The position numbers and the translations under genes were made by a program. A stretch of DNA of 64,000 nt from contig JACPPD010000004.1 of NCBI GenBank assembly GCA_016191145.1, forward strand, positions 124,001 through 188,000. Reading direction: 5' to 3'. Position 1 is the stretch's first letter. Every line of letters begins with the position of its first letter. The stretch comes from Ignavibacteria bacterium. GTDB taxonomy: Bacteria > Bacteroidota > Ignavibacteria > Kapaibacteriales > Kapaibacteriaceae. Of this stretch, positions 9,008-19,420 are shown one piece after another. The notes below the pieces were generated by a model. It had not been told where the DNA came from. It made no database searches and saw nothing but the letters and a program-made list of their open reading frames with translations.

Positions 9008-9799
9008 GTGATGCAGATTTCGTGCATTCAATTCGCCCCGGAGTTTGGGAACCTCACATCAAACGTTAATCGAATTGAGAAATGGATATCGGAAAGCGAT
9101 GCCGACGTTGTGGTATTCCCCGAACTTTGCACGTCGGGTTATTTCTTTCATTCAAAACAGGAAGCAATACCCTATGCTCTATCGGTTAACAGTTCCATCG
9201 TAGAACACATTGTAAATGTTTGCATCGCTAACGAAATCGTAGGAGTCATCGGGTTTGCAGAGCAGGCTGCCGACGACTTGTTCAACAGTGCGCTGATTTG
9301 CGGGCATAATATCCCAACAACCGTTTATCGTAAGACTCATTTATTCTATCGTGAAGCCGATGTCTTTACTCCAGGGAACACTGGCTTCGGAATCGTACAC
9401 ATACCGCACATCGATTGCCGCCTTGGAACCATGATTTGCTACGATTGGCGTTTCCCCGAGGCTGCGAGGACACTGGCCCTTAGCGGAGCCGATATCATTG
9501 CATGTCCCTCAAATCTGATCACGCATATTTGGAAGATGGTAATGCCTGTGAGAGCATTGGAGAATAAGGTGTATCTCGCAGTTGCCAATAGAACAGGCAG
9601 CGAAGAAAATGGTGGTGAACAGGTTGCGTTCAATGGACAGTCAACTGTCTACGGTTTTAACGGATCTGTACTCGCATCAGCTGATGCAACAACGGAATCA
9701 ACGATCTTTACCGATATCGATCCTGTGCTAACGCGCAACAAATCCTTTAACGCTTACAACAACATCTTTTCCGACAGGCGACCGGATTACTACACATGA
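9008..9799 (+). CDS. Carbon-nitrogen hydrolase (nitrilase superfamily)
   Basis: A 263-aa cytoplasmic amidase-like enzyme. The Glu-Lys-Cys triad is complete: Glu in VVFPELCTSGY (about residue 40), Lys in YRKTHLF (about 110) and Cys in MICYDWRFPEAAR (about 145). The length and the RTGSEENGG segment fit the omega-amidase/NIT2-like or carbamoylputrescine-type branches, but the substrate cannot be fixed. It starts 3 bases after the PAP2 gene and overlaps murC by 4 bases (ATGA), so it is probably translated with murC. Confidence 0.88.
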   Translation: MMQISCIQFAPEFGNLTSNVNRIEKWISESDADVVVFPELCTSGYFFHSKQEAIPYALSVNSSIVEHIVNVCIANEIVGVIGFAEQAADDLFNSALICGHNIPTTVYRKTHLFYREADVFTPGNTGFGIVHIPHIDCRLGTMICYDWRFPEAARTLALSGADIIACPSNLITHIWKMVMPVRALENKVYLAVANRTGSEENGGEQVAFNGQSTVYGFNGSVLASADATTESTIFTDIDPVLTRNKSFNAYNNIFSDRRPDYYT

Positions 9800-11163
9800 C
9801 GTTTTCGTCCATTAAACATGTCCACCTTGTTGGCATCGGCGGAATCGGCATGAGCGGCATTGCTGAAATCCTACTCAGCCAGGGATTCACCGTCAGCGGT
9901 TCAGACTTACAGCGGACCAACGCAACAGACTACCTCGCACAGAGAGGTGCACGAATCGCCATAGGCCACGACGCAATAAATATTGCCGAGGCCGATGTTG
10001 TTGTGTATTCAAGCGCCGTCCGCCCCCTTCAAAATCCTGAAACACTTGCAGCAGTCAGGAATTCGATTCCCATTATACGTCGCGCAGAAATGCTGGCTGA
10101 ATTGTCGAGGCTTAATTATTGTCTCGCAATTGCAGGCACACATGGTAAGACCACAACAACATCGATGTGCGGACTCGTGTTGATGAAAGCTGAGATGGAT
10201 CCGACCGTTATCGTTGGCGGACGCCTAAAGGGTTTGGGCGGATCGAATGCGCGTTTGGGAGGGGGCGACTGGATTGTGCTGGAAGCCGATGAATACGACC
10301 GGTCGTTTTTACAATTGCTTCCAACGATAGCTGTGATTACGAATATCGAAGCAGACCATCTTGATATCTACAGCGATCTCGACGACATCAAGCAGGCATT
10401 TATTCAGTTTGCAAACAAGGTTCCTTTTTACGGTACTGCCTGTGTGTGTTTGGACGATCCTGGTGTGAGATCAATTATTCCGGAAATAAATAAAGTTATC
10501 ATAAGCTTTGGGTTGTCTGCTGATTCCGATGTTCGCGCCTCCAGTCTTGAATTCAGTGAGCGTACATCAACGTTCACATTGGTGTACCGTGGCGAGGAAC
10601 TTGGACGCATTACACTTAACGTGCCCGGAGAACACAACGTTCGCAATGCTCTAGCCGCATGCGCAGCGGGTCTTGTGTGCAACATTTCATTTGAACTGAT
10701 TCGAGACGCACTCGCTGACTTCAGTGGAGTGTACCGTCGGTTTGAAATAAAAGGTGAAACCAGCGGGATCTTGATTGTCGATGATTATGCCCACCATCCT
10801 ACGGAATTACGATGTGTTCTGGCTGCCGCAAAACAGGGATGGAAAAGGCGCATTGTAGCGGTTTTCCAGCCGCATACCTACACCCGAACTCGAGACTTTT
10901 TCAATGAATTCGCCACATCGTTCTGTGATGCCGATGTTCTTGTATTAACAGATGTTTACGCTGCCCGCGAAGCACCCATAGATGGAATTAACGGCAAGCT
11001 CATTGCCGATGCCGCACGCCTGGCAGGCCATGCCGAAGTTTATTATGAACCCGACAAGAACCGGGTAGCCGACGCACTCAAATCAATCGTTCAAACAGGG
11101 GATATGGTGATAACCCTGGGCGCCGGTGATATATGGAAAGTAGGTCTGGAGCTTCTGACATAA
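9796..11163 (+). CDS. murC: UDP-N-acetylmuramate--L-alanine ligase
   Basis: ATP-dependent Mur ligase adding the first amino acid of the peptidoglycan stem peptide. At 455 aa it is full length. It shows the N-terminal UDP-binding Rossmann motif VGIGGIGMSGIAEIL, the ATP-binding P-loop AGTHGKTTTTSM, the central EADEYDRSFL, the metal-binding/ligase segment VDDYAHHPTEL, and a C-terminal domain ending near LGAGDIWKVG. It stands alone among non-mur genes here. A 61-base gap separates it from the next chaperone gene. Confidence 0.96.
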   Translation: MTFSSIKHVHLVGIGGIGMSGIAEILLSQGFTVSGSDLQRTNATDYLAQRGARIAIGHDAINIAEADVVVYSSAVRPLQNPETLAAVRNSIPIIRRAEMLAELSRLNYCLAIAGTHGKTTTTSMCGLVLMKAEMDPTVIVGGRLKGLGGSNARLGGGDWIVLEADEYDRSFLQLLPTIAVITNIEADHLDIYSDLDDIKQAFIQFANKVPFYGTACVCLDDPGVRSIIPEINKVIISFGLSADSDVRASSLEFSERTSTFTLVYRGEELGRITLNVPGEHNVRNALAACAAGLVCNISFELIRDALADFSGVYRRFEIKGETSGILIVDDYAHHPTELRCVLAAAKQGWKRRIVAVFQPHTYTRTRDFFNEFATSFCDADVLVLTDVYAAREAPIDGINGKLIADAARLAGHAEVYYEPDKNRVADALKSIVQTGDMVITLGAGDIWKVGLELLT

Positions 11164-11224
11164 CTATTTTTGTGGCTCGTGCGTCTCGGACGCTTCAGTT
11201 TTTACCACATTCATACCTTTCGTC

Positions 11225-13387
11225 ATGACGATATACGCCATGATGCAGAGATCGCCGATTAACTTTATCGCTCTCGCATTATTACTTGTTGGTTCAAATG
11301 TTCTCGTTGCACAGAAGACAAAAAAATCATCGAAAAAGCCGACGCCAGATTGGACTAACACAGTCCTGGCAACCGTAGGATCCGAAAGCGTCGTCTACGC
11401 CGATGTTGAGCGAGCCTTCCAAAAAAATCTCAACCGCAGGGATACCAAACTATCGTCGGTAGCCATCGATACTGCCCTCGAATTTCTTCGGCTTTACACC
11501 AACTACCGTCTTAAAGTAGCGAGTGCTCGGGAAAGGGGCATGGATAAGGATTCCAGTGTTATCGCCGACATCCAAAACAACAAGAAGCTTCTTTCGGAAA
11601 CCTACTATTTCGACAAAGCATTTGTCGACGCCAGAGTAGGCGAGCTGGCCCGGCGCAGATCAACCGAACTCCGCATCGGAATTATTCTCTGTGCAGTTAC
11701 CGACCCGGCAACGAAACTGTGGGACTCCGTGGCAAGCATGAAAAAAGCGATGGACGTTATTGCATTACTTAACGGAGGCGCCGATTTTAAGTCGCTTGCG
11801 AACGATACTTCCGACGACAAGGAGACTGCATCAAACGGAGGATTGCTGCCGTGGATTACCGGTGGGTCCATTATTAAATCTGTTGAGGATGAAGCATATC
11901 GGCTTAAGGTGGGCCAGCATTCGCTTAAACCTGTATCAAGCCGATTCGGATATTTCATTGTAAAGGTCGTTGCTCAGGATACACGGCAGGTTGTACGGTT
12001 CAGACACATTCTTCTGCGGAAAAAGGATGGCCGCGATAGCGCTGCATGCGATCTTTTAGCTGACTCATTACTTCAGATTCTGAATGCACCTGCAGCAAGG
12101 CAGGACGAGATGCTGCGTGCTCGCGGCATCGATCCGGATCAGGATGCATTTTCGGAATTAGCAGAAAAGTATTCCGACGATAATGTTTCTGCTTCTAAGG
12201 GAGGTTATCTGGGATCGTGGTACTCGAGATCTGGCGGCATGGAAAGCAATGGTTCCCGATTGATACCTGAGTTTGAAAATGGCGTGTTTATGCTCAAGAA
12301 TGGCGAAACGTCGGGTAAGGTTCATACAATGTTCGGCGTCCACATCATTCGCCGAGACTCCACTCGAATGCCTGACTCGCTTGCTGAACGCGACAATGCC
12401 AAGCGGACGTACAGACGGCTGTACTTTGAAGATGATAAGCGTCTACTGTATGACTCACTAAAAAAAGTTTACGGCTATCATTGGGTTCCAGACACGTACA
12501 ACAGCCTGATGGCAACCATCGATACAACTAAGAATTCCAACGACACTTCGTGGTGGAGGCCAATTAACGATTACCTGATGCAGCAGGATGTATACATTAC
12601 ACCAAAAGAACGCTTCACTGTAAAGAATTTTACTGATTCGCTCCGTCGGAGACTGGACATGCGCGGCTATTCACTAAACCGCGCCGGCATGGACCGCGCC
12701 ATGAATAAACTTGTCGATCCGATGGTTCTCGAGCAAGCCAGTGCAAATCTCAGCAAACAGTATGCGGACTTTGCAGCTTTGATGCAAGAATTTAACGATG
12801 GGATTCTGCTCTTCAAGGTCGAAGAAAAGGAGGTCTGGAGCAAACTGAAATTTGATACCGCCGATGCGCGAAAATTCTTCGATACAACACGGTCTCGTTG
12901 GACGACGGAAATCAAATACTTGATTTCCGAAATCTATGTGCTCACCGATTCTGCCGCTAAAGCAGTGCGGCACAGACTCGACGCAGGTGAATCATTTGAT
13001 GTTGTTGCCGCACAGGAGACGCAGCGTGAAGGAGCACGGGAAAAGAAGGGCGGCGTGGGAACTTTGTCGCCTAAGACGTCGAAACTTGCGCAGCGCGCGG
13101 CCGAAGAAAAACTTGTTAGTGGACAGATTACAGGCCCCTTCCCTCACGACAAAGGTTACTCAATCATCAGAGTGGACGCAATTGAAACGTCACGGCCGAA
13201 AACATTCGAAGAGGCATTGCCCGAACTTGCGCCAGCCTATCAGGATGCCTTGCAAAAGAAGCTGACGGAAGTCTGGCTGAGCGATGTTCGTAAACGGTTT
13301 CCCGTGAACGTTAACACGGAAGCCATTAATAAAATCTGGACCAAAACTTCTGCGTCTTCAACAAATCGAAATCAGAAGAAGCAGTGA
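11225..13387 (+). CDS. Periplasmic parvulin-type peptidylprolyl isomerase with three PPIase-like domains
   Basis: A 720-aa exported protein with an N-terminal signal (FIALALLLVGSNVLVAQ), predicted to fold or chaperone envelope proteins. After a SurA/PpiD-like N-terminal helical region there are three parvulin-like segments: about 140-250 (NGGLLPWITGG), about 253-395 (VRFRHILLRKKDG, then KGGYLGSW) and about 570-670 (KKGGVGTLSPK). The second carries the RHILL and GG.LG motifs best. The first and third are weaker and may only bind client protein. The stop overlaps the next gene region, which also encodes a parvulin, making a chaperone pair. Confidence 0.85.
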   Translation: MTIYAMMQRSPINFIALALLLVGSNVLVAQKTKKSSKKPTPDWTNTVLATVGSESVVYADVERAFQKNLNRRDTKLSSVAIDTALEFLRLYTNYRLKVASARERGMDKDSSVIADIQNNKKLLSETYYFDKAFVDARVGELARRRSTELRIGIILCAVTDPATKLWDSVASMKKAMDVIALLNGGADFKSLANDTSDDKETASNGGLLPWITGGSIIKSVEDEAYRLKVGQHSLKPVSSRFGYFIVKVVAQDTRQVVRFRHILLRKKDGRDSAACDLLADSLLQILNAPAARQDEMLRARGIDPDQDAFSELAEKYSDDNVSASKGGYLGSWYSRSGGMESNGSRLIPEFENGVFMLKNGETSGKVHTMFGVHIIRRDSTRMPDSLAERDNAKRTYRRLYFEDDKRLLYDSLKKVYGYHWVPDTYNSLMATIDTTKNSNDTSWWRPINDYLMQQDVYITPKERFTVKNFTDSLRRRLDMRGYSLNRAGMDRAMNKLVDPMVLEQASANLSKQYADFAALMQEFNDGILLFKVEEKEVWSKLKFDTADARKFFDTTRSRWTTEIKYLISEIYVLTDSAAKAVRHRLDAGESFDVVAAQETQREGAREKKGGVGTLSPKTSKLAQRAAEEKLVSGQITGPFPHDKGYSIIRVDAIETSRPKTFEEALPELAPAYQDALQKKLTEVWLSDVRKRFPVNVNTEAINKIWTKTSASSTNRNQKKQ

Positions 13388-13398
13388 CGGTAGCAGCA

Positions 13399-14676
13399 AT
13401 GATAAAGGGGCTTTTGATAGGCATCGCCTTTGTGGCGATGGAGTTTCTTGTATTCGCTCAGGATAGCATGGAGCGGATTGTTGCCGTTGTAGGAAATGAA
13501 ATAATTTTAAAAAGCGATGTTGATGGACAGGTGGAGCTTTATGGACAACGGTTTCCTGGCGCCAACAAAACCGACCCCAAGCTTCGCGATGCAGTGCTGG
13601 ATCAGTTGATCAACGAACGTCTTATTATGGCTGCCGCCGGTGAAGACACTACAATCGTTGTTTCCGACGAAGAAGTCTCTCAGCGCATGGATTATCAGAT
13701 AGCCATGCTTATCCAGCAAGTGGGATCGGAAAAACGCGTCGAGGATATTTATGGAATGTCGATCAGCAAGATTAAGAAAGACTTTCGCGATCAGATTCGC
13801 CTTCAGCTTCTTGCTGAACGCATCAGGGCAAAGCGGTTTGGTTCCGTGAAAGTTTCGCGCGCCGATGTCGAAGCATTCTATGCCAAGTATAAAGATTCTA
13901 TTCCACCGATACCAGCACGAGTAGATCTGTATCACATCGTGAGATACGTTACTCCTTCGGCTGAACAAAGCAAGGAAGCACAGCAGTTGGCTCTTCGCAT
14001 CTGCGACTCAATTGCAAAGGGGGGATCATTTGCAGACTACGCCAGACGTTATAGCGGCGACCCTGGATCGGCCGCCAATGGCGGCGACCTTGGCTTTGTA
14101 GAACGCGGAAAATTTGTTCCAGCTTTCGAAGCATCAGCCTTCGCCCTCGAGGCTGGACAGACGTCGGCACCCGTCGAAACACCATTCGGCTGGCACATCA
14201 TCCAATTGATAGACAAGTCAACAACGGCAATTAACTGTCGGCACATTCTTATCCGTGTTTCGCTCAACGAAGAAGACCGAGAGCAAGTACGCAAGGAATT
14301 GCTGGATGTCCGCCAGCGTGTGCTTAAAGGCGAAGATTTCGAAACTCTTGCACGCGAACTCACCGACGAAAAGGAAACCAAGGGTTTCGGCGGCGCCATG
14401 GGGCAGATTGAGTTCGAAAGATTACCCGAAGATATTCGCACTGTTGCAAAGGACCTTAAAGACGGCGAAGTAAGCGAGCCTTTGCCGTACGTTGCCGACC
14501 CCACCAAACCTGGCTACCACATCATTTACCGCAAAGCGCTTACTGCGGAACACAAGGCAACCCTGGAGTCCGATTATAAAATGATTGAACAAATGGCTTT
14601 GCTCGAAAAGAAGACGCGCATGGAACAAGAGTGGGTTGCTGAGCTGCGCGGCAGATTGTATTGGGAAAAACGTTAG
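13399..14676 (+). CDS. surA: SurA-like periplasmic chaperone / peptidylprolyl isomerase
   Basis: Outer-membrane protein chaperone with the SurA layout: a signal peptide (GIAFVAMEFLVFAQ), an N-terminal domain starting MERIVAVVGNEIILKSDVD, then two parvulin domains at about 165-270 (NGGDLGFVERGKFVPAF) and 280-385 (NCRHILIRVSLNEED). Length is about 425 aa, like Escherichia coli SurA. The ATG at 13399 is chosen because it starts right at the signal peptide; a GTG at 13384 overlaps the upstream stop. It follows the three-domain parvulin gene directly and is probably co-transcribed with it. It converges on the beta-barrel gene with an 8-base gap. Confidence 0.9.
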   Translation: MIKGLLIGIAFVAMEFLVFAQDSMERIVAVVGNEIILKSDVDGQVELYGQRFPGANKTDPKLRDAVLDQLINERLIMAAAGEDTTIVVSDEEVSQRMDYQIAMLIQQVGSEKRVEDIYGMSISKIKKDFRDQIRLQLLAERIRAKRFGSVKVSRADVEAFYAKYKDSIPPIPARVDLYHIVRYVTPSAEQSKEAQQLALRICDSIAKGGSFADYARRYSGDPGSAANGGDLGFVERGKFVPAFEASAFALEAGQTSAPVETPFGWHIIQLIDKSTTAINCRHILIRVSLNEEDREQVRKELLDVRQRVLKGEDFETLARELTDEKETKGFGGAMGQIEFERLPEDIRTVAKDLKDGEVSEPLPYVADPTKPGYHIIYRKALTAEHKATLESDYKMIEQMALLEKKTRMEQEWVAELRGRLYWEKR

Positions 14677-14684
14677 TGCCCCTA

Positions 14685-16619
14685 CTACCACATCTTGGAT
14701 ATAGTAAGCCGAAAGAGATTTTCCCTGTAACCCTCTCCTAATAGGGCTGGAGTGTACCGTGCTGTAAAATAGTTTCGCTCAGCACGAAGATCTATATCAG
14801 CTATGTTTTCTATACGCGCCAAATAGCTGATGAAAAATCCTGTACGCGTTCCATAGGTTTGGTCGAAGGCAAGGTTGAGTCCCGCATTGAGCGTCATAGC
14901 CTCCGTAAACGAATAACCCGCCGAACCGTCGGTGGTGAAAATCGATGTGCCGGGAGTTTGCGCACTTGTCTGCTGTATGTATCCTAAACCAACTGAGAAG
15001 TTGAAAGGAATTTGGAAAGTAAAACTTTGCGTTCCCGTCACCGAAAGAACGGAGTAATCGTACAAATTGTTCTTGGTTTCAGCGTCCTGTTTAGATACCG
15101 TAATGTTTGAATTCGACATGATCTTACCAATTCGATAACCATATCCGCTTGATACAGACCACAGCACCGTGCGATTTATATACTGCAGCAGCGTATCGGT
15201 TGCATTGCTTTCCTGAACGTAGGGGGCATACGATACTCGCAGATATGGCCACCCGCGAATTGAAAGCCCAAAATTCGCACCGGCGCTGAATAACGTCGAG
15301 GTTGCCCGCTTTACCGGGATCAGATTATCCCTGTCCTGGCGTACGAAAGCCCCAACGGAAAACTGTCGCTTAAAAAAGAATTGATCGATGCGCCCATCGT
15401 ACCTAAGGTAATCGGTTCTGAGATTAGGAACGCCAAGTGCACGGTAGCCTGCACCAATGCGACGCAGCTTACCCGTCAGCTTTGTATTTGTGCTGCGAAT
15501 GTTAACGGTTGTGGCTGCCGTGAGCGCCCAGTCCGCATAGGTAGATGCCGATGAATCAACCAGGTTGAGCAGAAACTTGGGAACATCCTCGCTGCCGAAT
15601 GTAGGCGCGTTTTGATCGGCTACGGTTATCGAACCTGCCAACTCGGCTTCCAACGTCCACACATTTTTAATCGGTTCGAGCTTGAAGTCGAAACTCGACA
15701 GATAATTTTTTTGTGGCGTGAGCGCAACTCCGCTATCGGGTAAAACCAGAGTGTTTTTATCATCGACGATATATATCCCCGTGATGAGAATGTGAGAGCC
15801 ACCCGGACTTCCCGAACCAATGCGAGCCCCATACATGCTTCGTCCAAAATTTGAGTTGTTATACGTTGTGTACATCGATGTGTCTACTCGAAATGTATCG
15901 ATGCGGGTAAGCGGACGCTGTGTGGTGCCGTATACCGCTGATAAATAAAATGATTGTCCCGGATTCCACTCAACCCAAGCCCCTTCCAATCGCGCCCCGC
16001 TGAGAGTGATCGGTGAGAAGACGGGGAACACTGCGCCGACGGCGATTTTGGGAAGTTGCGACATCACTTTTTCCACGTCCGTCATCAGCCCCATCGAGTT
16101 CAGCACATCTGTATAGTCCCTGATGTTTCCATTTGCTACATCGCGCATCTCCTGGAGCTTACACATCTCCTGCAGTTCGTTGAACTTGGCCGAATCCACT
16201 TTTGCGAGCGAATCGAGAGCTGTCTGACAATCGTTCAGCATCCAGCCAATTTCAGATTTTGCGTATTCCGACAACGCACTGTACGCGCGCTGAACAACCA
16301 CTCTTTTGATGGCGTCGGGGTCGAGCATTAATGAGAAGGCATTTATGTTTTGTCGAATACCTTGCTGCTCAGACGACATCAGCAGGTTCGCTGTTATTGG
16401 GATACCGTAAATAATAAGTGTGGGATTAACCTCGACACGCCAGAGGTCTGCGGGTTTCTCCTGAAACGTCCCCTGTCTGTCGGACGTTTGTCCAATCATC
16501 CGATAATTGCCTGTAACAACAACTGGCGACGCCTGCTGCGATCCGAACGTCAGCCATTGGGCATTGCTAACGAACGATATTATGAAAATAGTTACAAGTA
16601 AGCTTGCAGCTCGTTTCAC
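14685..16619 (-). CDS. Probable outer-membrane beta-barrel protein, unknown function
   Basis: A 644-aa exported protein with a signal peptide (LLVTIFIISFVSNAQ). A helical, Asp/Lys-rich insert at about 115-165 contains several cysteines (NDCQ, EMCKLQ). From about 185 on, most of the chain consists of alternating polar/hydrophobic segments rich in Tyr, Gly, Ser and Thr, ending with FRLTISKMW; a terminal aromatic residue is typical of outer-membrane barrels. No named family is recognised. Its start overlaps the stop of the RCC1-repeat gene by 4 bases, so the two are translated together and may work together at the cell surface. Confidence 0.7.
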   Translation of the reverse strand: MKRAASLLVTIFIISFVSNAQWLTFGSQQASPVVVTGNYRMIGQTSDRQGTFQEKPADLWRVEVNPTLIIYGIPITANLLMSSEQQGIRQNINAFSLMLDPDAIKRVVVQRAYSALSEYAKSEIGWMLNDCQTALDSLAKVDSAKFNELQEMCKLQEMRDVANGNIRDYTDVLNSMGLMTDVEKVMSQLPKIAVGAVFPVFSPITLSGARLEGAWVEWNPGQSFYLSAVYGTTQRPLTRIDTFRVDTSMYTTYNNSNFGRSMYGARIGSGSPGGSHILITGIYIVDDKNTLVLPDSGVALTPQKNYLSSFDFKLEPIKNVWTLEAELAGSITVADQNAPTFGSEDVPKFLLNLVDSSASTYADWALTAATTVNIRSTNTKLTGKLRRIGAGYRALGVPNLRTDYLRYDGRIDQFFFKRQFSVGAFVRQDRDNLIPVKRATSTLFSAGANFGLSIRGWPYLRVSYAPYVQESNATDTLLQYINRTVLWSVSSGYGYRIGKIMSNSNITVSKQDAETKNNLYDYSVLSVTGTQSFTFQIPFNFSVGLGYIQQTSAQTPGTSIFTTDGSAGYSFTEAMTLNAGLNLAFDQTYGTRTGFFISYLARIENIADIDLRAERNYFTARYTPALLGEGYRENLFRLTISKMW

Positions 16620-19420
16620 GGCGATGCCAGGCGCTCCACGCGTAATGGTCCAAGAGGCGGATCTAAGGGCACAGGGATTAGGTTAGTAACGGGGCCTTCG
16701 CCGAGCTGACCATAATCGTTTGTGCCCCACGTCCACAGTCCACCGTCGGCACGCACTGCCATTGCATGCGCACCGCCGGCCACTATCCCCTGAACCGCAT
16801 CGAGTCTGATAATCTGAACAGGTTCGTATTTGCCGACTCTTGTGCCATCACCCAACTGGCCGAGTACATTATTACCCCATCCCCATACAACTCCATTAGA
16901 ATCCAAAGCCAGGGAGAAACTCGAGCCTGCAGCTATGGCTCTAATTCCACCGATGGTCTTTACCTGCGCAGGAGTGGCTCTATCCTTAACTGTTCCATCT
17001 CCTAATTGTCCGCTGGCATTTCCGCCCCATGCCCACACCTTTCCATCGCGCGAGAGTGCGAGCGAATGATCGAACCCGGCAGCAACTGCAATCACATTTC
17101 TTGCAGCGCTGCCAAGTGTAAACGACTTAGGCGATGTGGTAAATGGCTCATCGAGCGACTGTCCGGTTTGACCATGACCGTTAACACCAAACGAAACAAT
17201 GTTTCCGCCGACAGTTAGCACCAGGCTGTGGGCTTCTCCTGCGGCAACGGCACGGCCACTCTTAACAATCATGTGCGGCGTTGGAGCCTTAAAGAAAACA
17301 GTTGAATCGATTTGTCCTGTAGAAGCGTTGGTATAAACCGGCGTCGATCCGCCGCAACCATAAAACCGATTCCAACCCCATACAAAGAGCGTTCCCGTTT
17401 TAGTAACACCCAACGAATGAAATGCGCCCGTTGCCACCTGTGTGACCCCCGATATTCCATTCACCGTGGTTGGCGTTCCCTTATCTGACCTATCGTTAGT
17501 TCCAAGCTCTGCCCATTCATTCAGGCCCCATGCCTTTAAGGCACCATCCTTGCCCACTGCAAACGAATGCCACGGCCCTGCAGCAAGCGCCTGCACCTCG
17601 GTTACATTTTTCACCTTCGCAGGTTCCTTCACAATACCGGGAAGGGACGGACCAACGCTGTAATCTGCATTATCACCCCACCCCCAAACGATGTTCTTCT
17701 GAGCAAGCGACGCCAACAATAGCATTGATTGAATATTCGATACTTCGGATGTTGTCTGCGCAAGCGAAATATCAGGTAGCGGCTGCTCGTTCTCCGGCGC
17801 AACATTTCCTTGTATTCTCGTCGACCCCTGCAGCAAAGAGGCATACATGCCCTTCAATTTTGGCGACGTCTCGTTAACAACGTTTACATCTGCAAGCTTC
17901 AAACTGCCCGCCTTCAGGTCTGAGGCATTTGACTTGAACTTATCCTGTAGGAATTTTGTCGGCTTCTCATCGGGCGTAGCTACCAGTGAATGATTTTCCC
18001 CGGCTGCCATTACCAAGACGGGAAATTTTACACTATCGAGTTTTTCTTTATCATAAAAACGAAAATAATCAATGTTAACATGTGCTTTCTCAGAACTGTC
18101 GCGCACCAGTATACGTGCCGCTCTGTTCAGATACTTCAATACGTCCCAATCCACTGGAGCAAGGCGTTCACTTGCGCCAGCCCCGTTGCGGACGCTGGTT
18201 GAATTAGCAACCCACCAGGATTTGGCCGTTCCAGGTAGCTCTCGCGTGAGAAGTTTGAAGGTGTCTTTGGGATTTTTCTCAATGAGAAGTTCAACACCCG
18301 TGCCTTCGTCGTTATATCCGCCGAACAAAAAACCTACAACTGAGTTCTGAATGTGAAATTCCTGCGAAAGCATAGCCCCCCTGGCAATATCTGCGTCGAG
18401 AGGTCCAAACGACGACACCCAATACTTTCCGTTTTGTCCAACGTTACCTATCACGGGATGGGCACTATTTATCGGGTCGTCATCAAACGCAGGACCAGTA
18501 ACTTCCCAGCATGCAAGAGAGCCGATTTCAAAATCCCAGTTTTCTCCCGGGCAGTCAGCCGACGGTGTTACTATGGCTGTTGACCCCGTTGTTCGGACTG
18601 TTTCCGGTTCCTCTGCCTTCAAAGGCAAATACTTGAACACCCATACTTCGCTTTCGCCAAGAGGAACTAATGTTGTGCCGCGCTCCTCATAAGCTTCAAT
18701 CATCCATGCATAACGCTGTCCTTCGACAAATGTGCGTGTTGAAACAGGGTACTGAAAGATTGTTCGTGTAAGGCTTCTCACGTCGAGCCACGCAGGATTA
18801 CGCTGCATTGCATCCTGCGGAGTTTGCGTTCCAAAAATTTCTGCCATCCGCAGATGATATTTGATAATAAGACCCGGCGCCGGAGGAACGGAATTCATCC
18901 ATGTTAACACCGGATAGCGCTCCACAATTTCGCTTTCATCAGGAGGTGCTATTAGTATTGGAACCGACATGCGGTTAACGACAACAAACTTGCAGTCGCG
19001 TCCAACAACTGCCTGTGTTTCAACTTCAACAGCTTCGCAGCAGATCTGATACTCTCCAGTGGGAACATTTCCAGTTCTTAACAAAGCATCTCGGTATCTG
19101 TCGTTCGATTCATCTACGGTAACAGGCTGAACCGTAGACCCCGTTACAACCATCACTCCAGGCGGAAGATCGAATTCTTTAGAACGTGCGTCGGCGATAA
19201 TACCGTCTGGAACCGACATTTCTTCCGCAGTTCCATGCAGATAAATTCTAATCGTTCTTCCCGACCTGTTGTTGAGTTCAATCTTCCACAAGTCTGCGAT
19301 ACGCAGTTGATTTGGAGGGGGCTGGCTTAGACGCACATCAACCACTACGGGCTGTGCGAACAGTAACGACGGGGATGTAACCCCGCAAATGACGATAGCA
19401 AATAAAAAAAATCTATTCAC
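16616..19420 (-). CDS. Secreted RCC1-repeat (beta-propeller) protein
   Basis: A 934-aa exported protein starting at a GTG, with signal peptide FFLFAIVICGVTSPSLLFAQ. The N-terminal 300 residues look beta-rich, with a fibronectin-like part around PILIAPPDESEIVERYPVLTW. A central part (about 300-450) resembles a carbohydrate-binding jelly roll (WDFEIGSLACWEVTG). The C-terminal third has about six to seven RCC1-type repeats, each with a core such as VWGWGDNAD, LKAWGLNEWAELG, VWAWGGNASGQLGDG, VWGWGNNVLGQLGDG and LWTWGTNDYGQLGEG. This predicts a propeller used for protein-protein contact. It is co-translated with the barrel gene and divergent from the giant genes. Confidence 0.88.
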   Translation of the reverse strand: MNRFFLFAIVICGVTSPSLLFAQPVVVDVRLSQPPPNQLRIADLWKIELNNRSGRTIRIYLHGTAEEMSVPDGIIADARSKEFDLPPGVMVVTGSTVQPVTVDESNDRYRDALLRTGNVPTGEYQICCEAVEVETQAVVGRDCKFVVVNRMSVPILIAPPDESEIVERYPVLTWMNSVPPAPGLIIKYHLRMAEIFGTQTPQDAMQRNPAWLDVRSLTRTIFQYPVSTRTFVEGQRYAWMIEAYEERGTTLVPLGESEVWVFKYLPLKAEEPETVRTTGSTAIVTPSADCPGENWDFEIGSLACWEVTGPAFDDDPINSAHPVIGNVGQNGKYWVSSFGPLDADIARGAMLSQEFHIQNSVVGFLFGGYNDEGTGVELLIEKNPKDTFKLLTRELPGTAKSWWVANSTSVRNGAGASERLAPVDWDVLKYLNRAARILVRDSSEKAHVNIDYFRFYDKEKLDSVKFPVLVMAAGENHSLVATPDEKPTKFLQDKFKSNASDLKAGSLKLADVNVVNETSPKLKGMYASLLQGSTRIQGNVAPENEQPLPDISLAQTTSEVSNIQSMLLLASLAQKNIVWGWGDNADYSVGPSLPGIVKEPAKVKNVTEVQALAAGPWHSFAVGKDGALKAWGLNEWAELGTNDRSDKGTPTTVNGISGVTQVATGAFHSLGVTKTGTLFVWGWNRFYGCGGSTPVYTNASTGQIDSTVFFKAPTPHMIVKSGRAVAAGEAHSLVLTVGGNIVSFGVNGHGQTGQSLDEPFTTSPKSFTLGSAARNVIAVAAGFDHSLALSRDGKVWAWGGNASGQLGDGTVKDRATPAQVKTIGGIRAIAAGSSFSLALDSNGVVWGWGNNVLGQLGDGTRVGKYEPVQIIRLDAVQGIVAGGAHAMAVRADGGLWTWGTNDYGQLGEGPVTNLIPVPLDPPLGPLRVERLASP

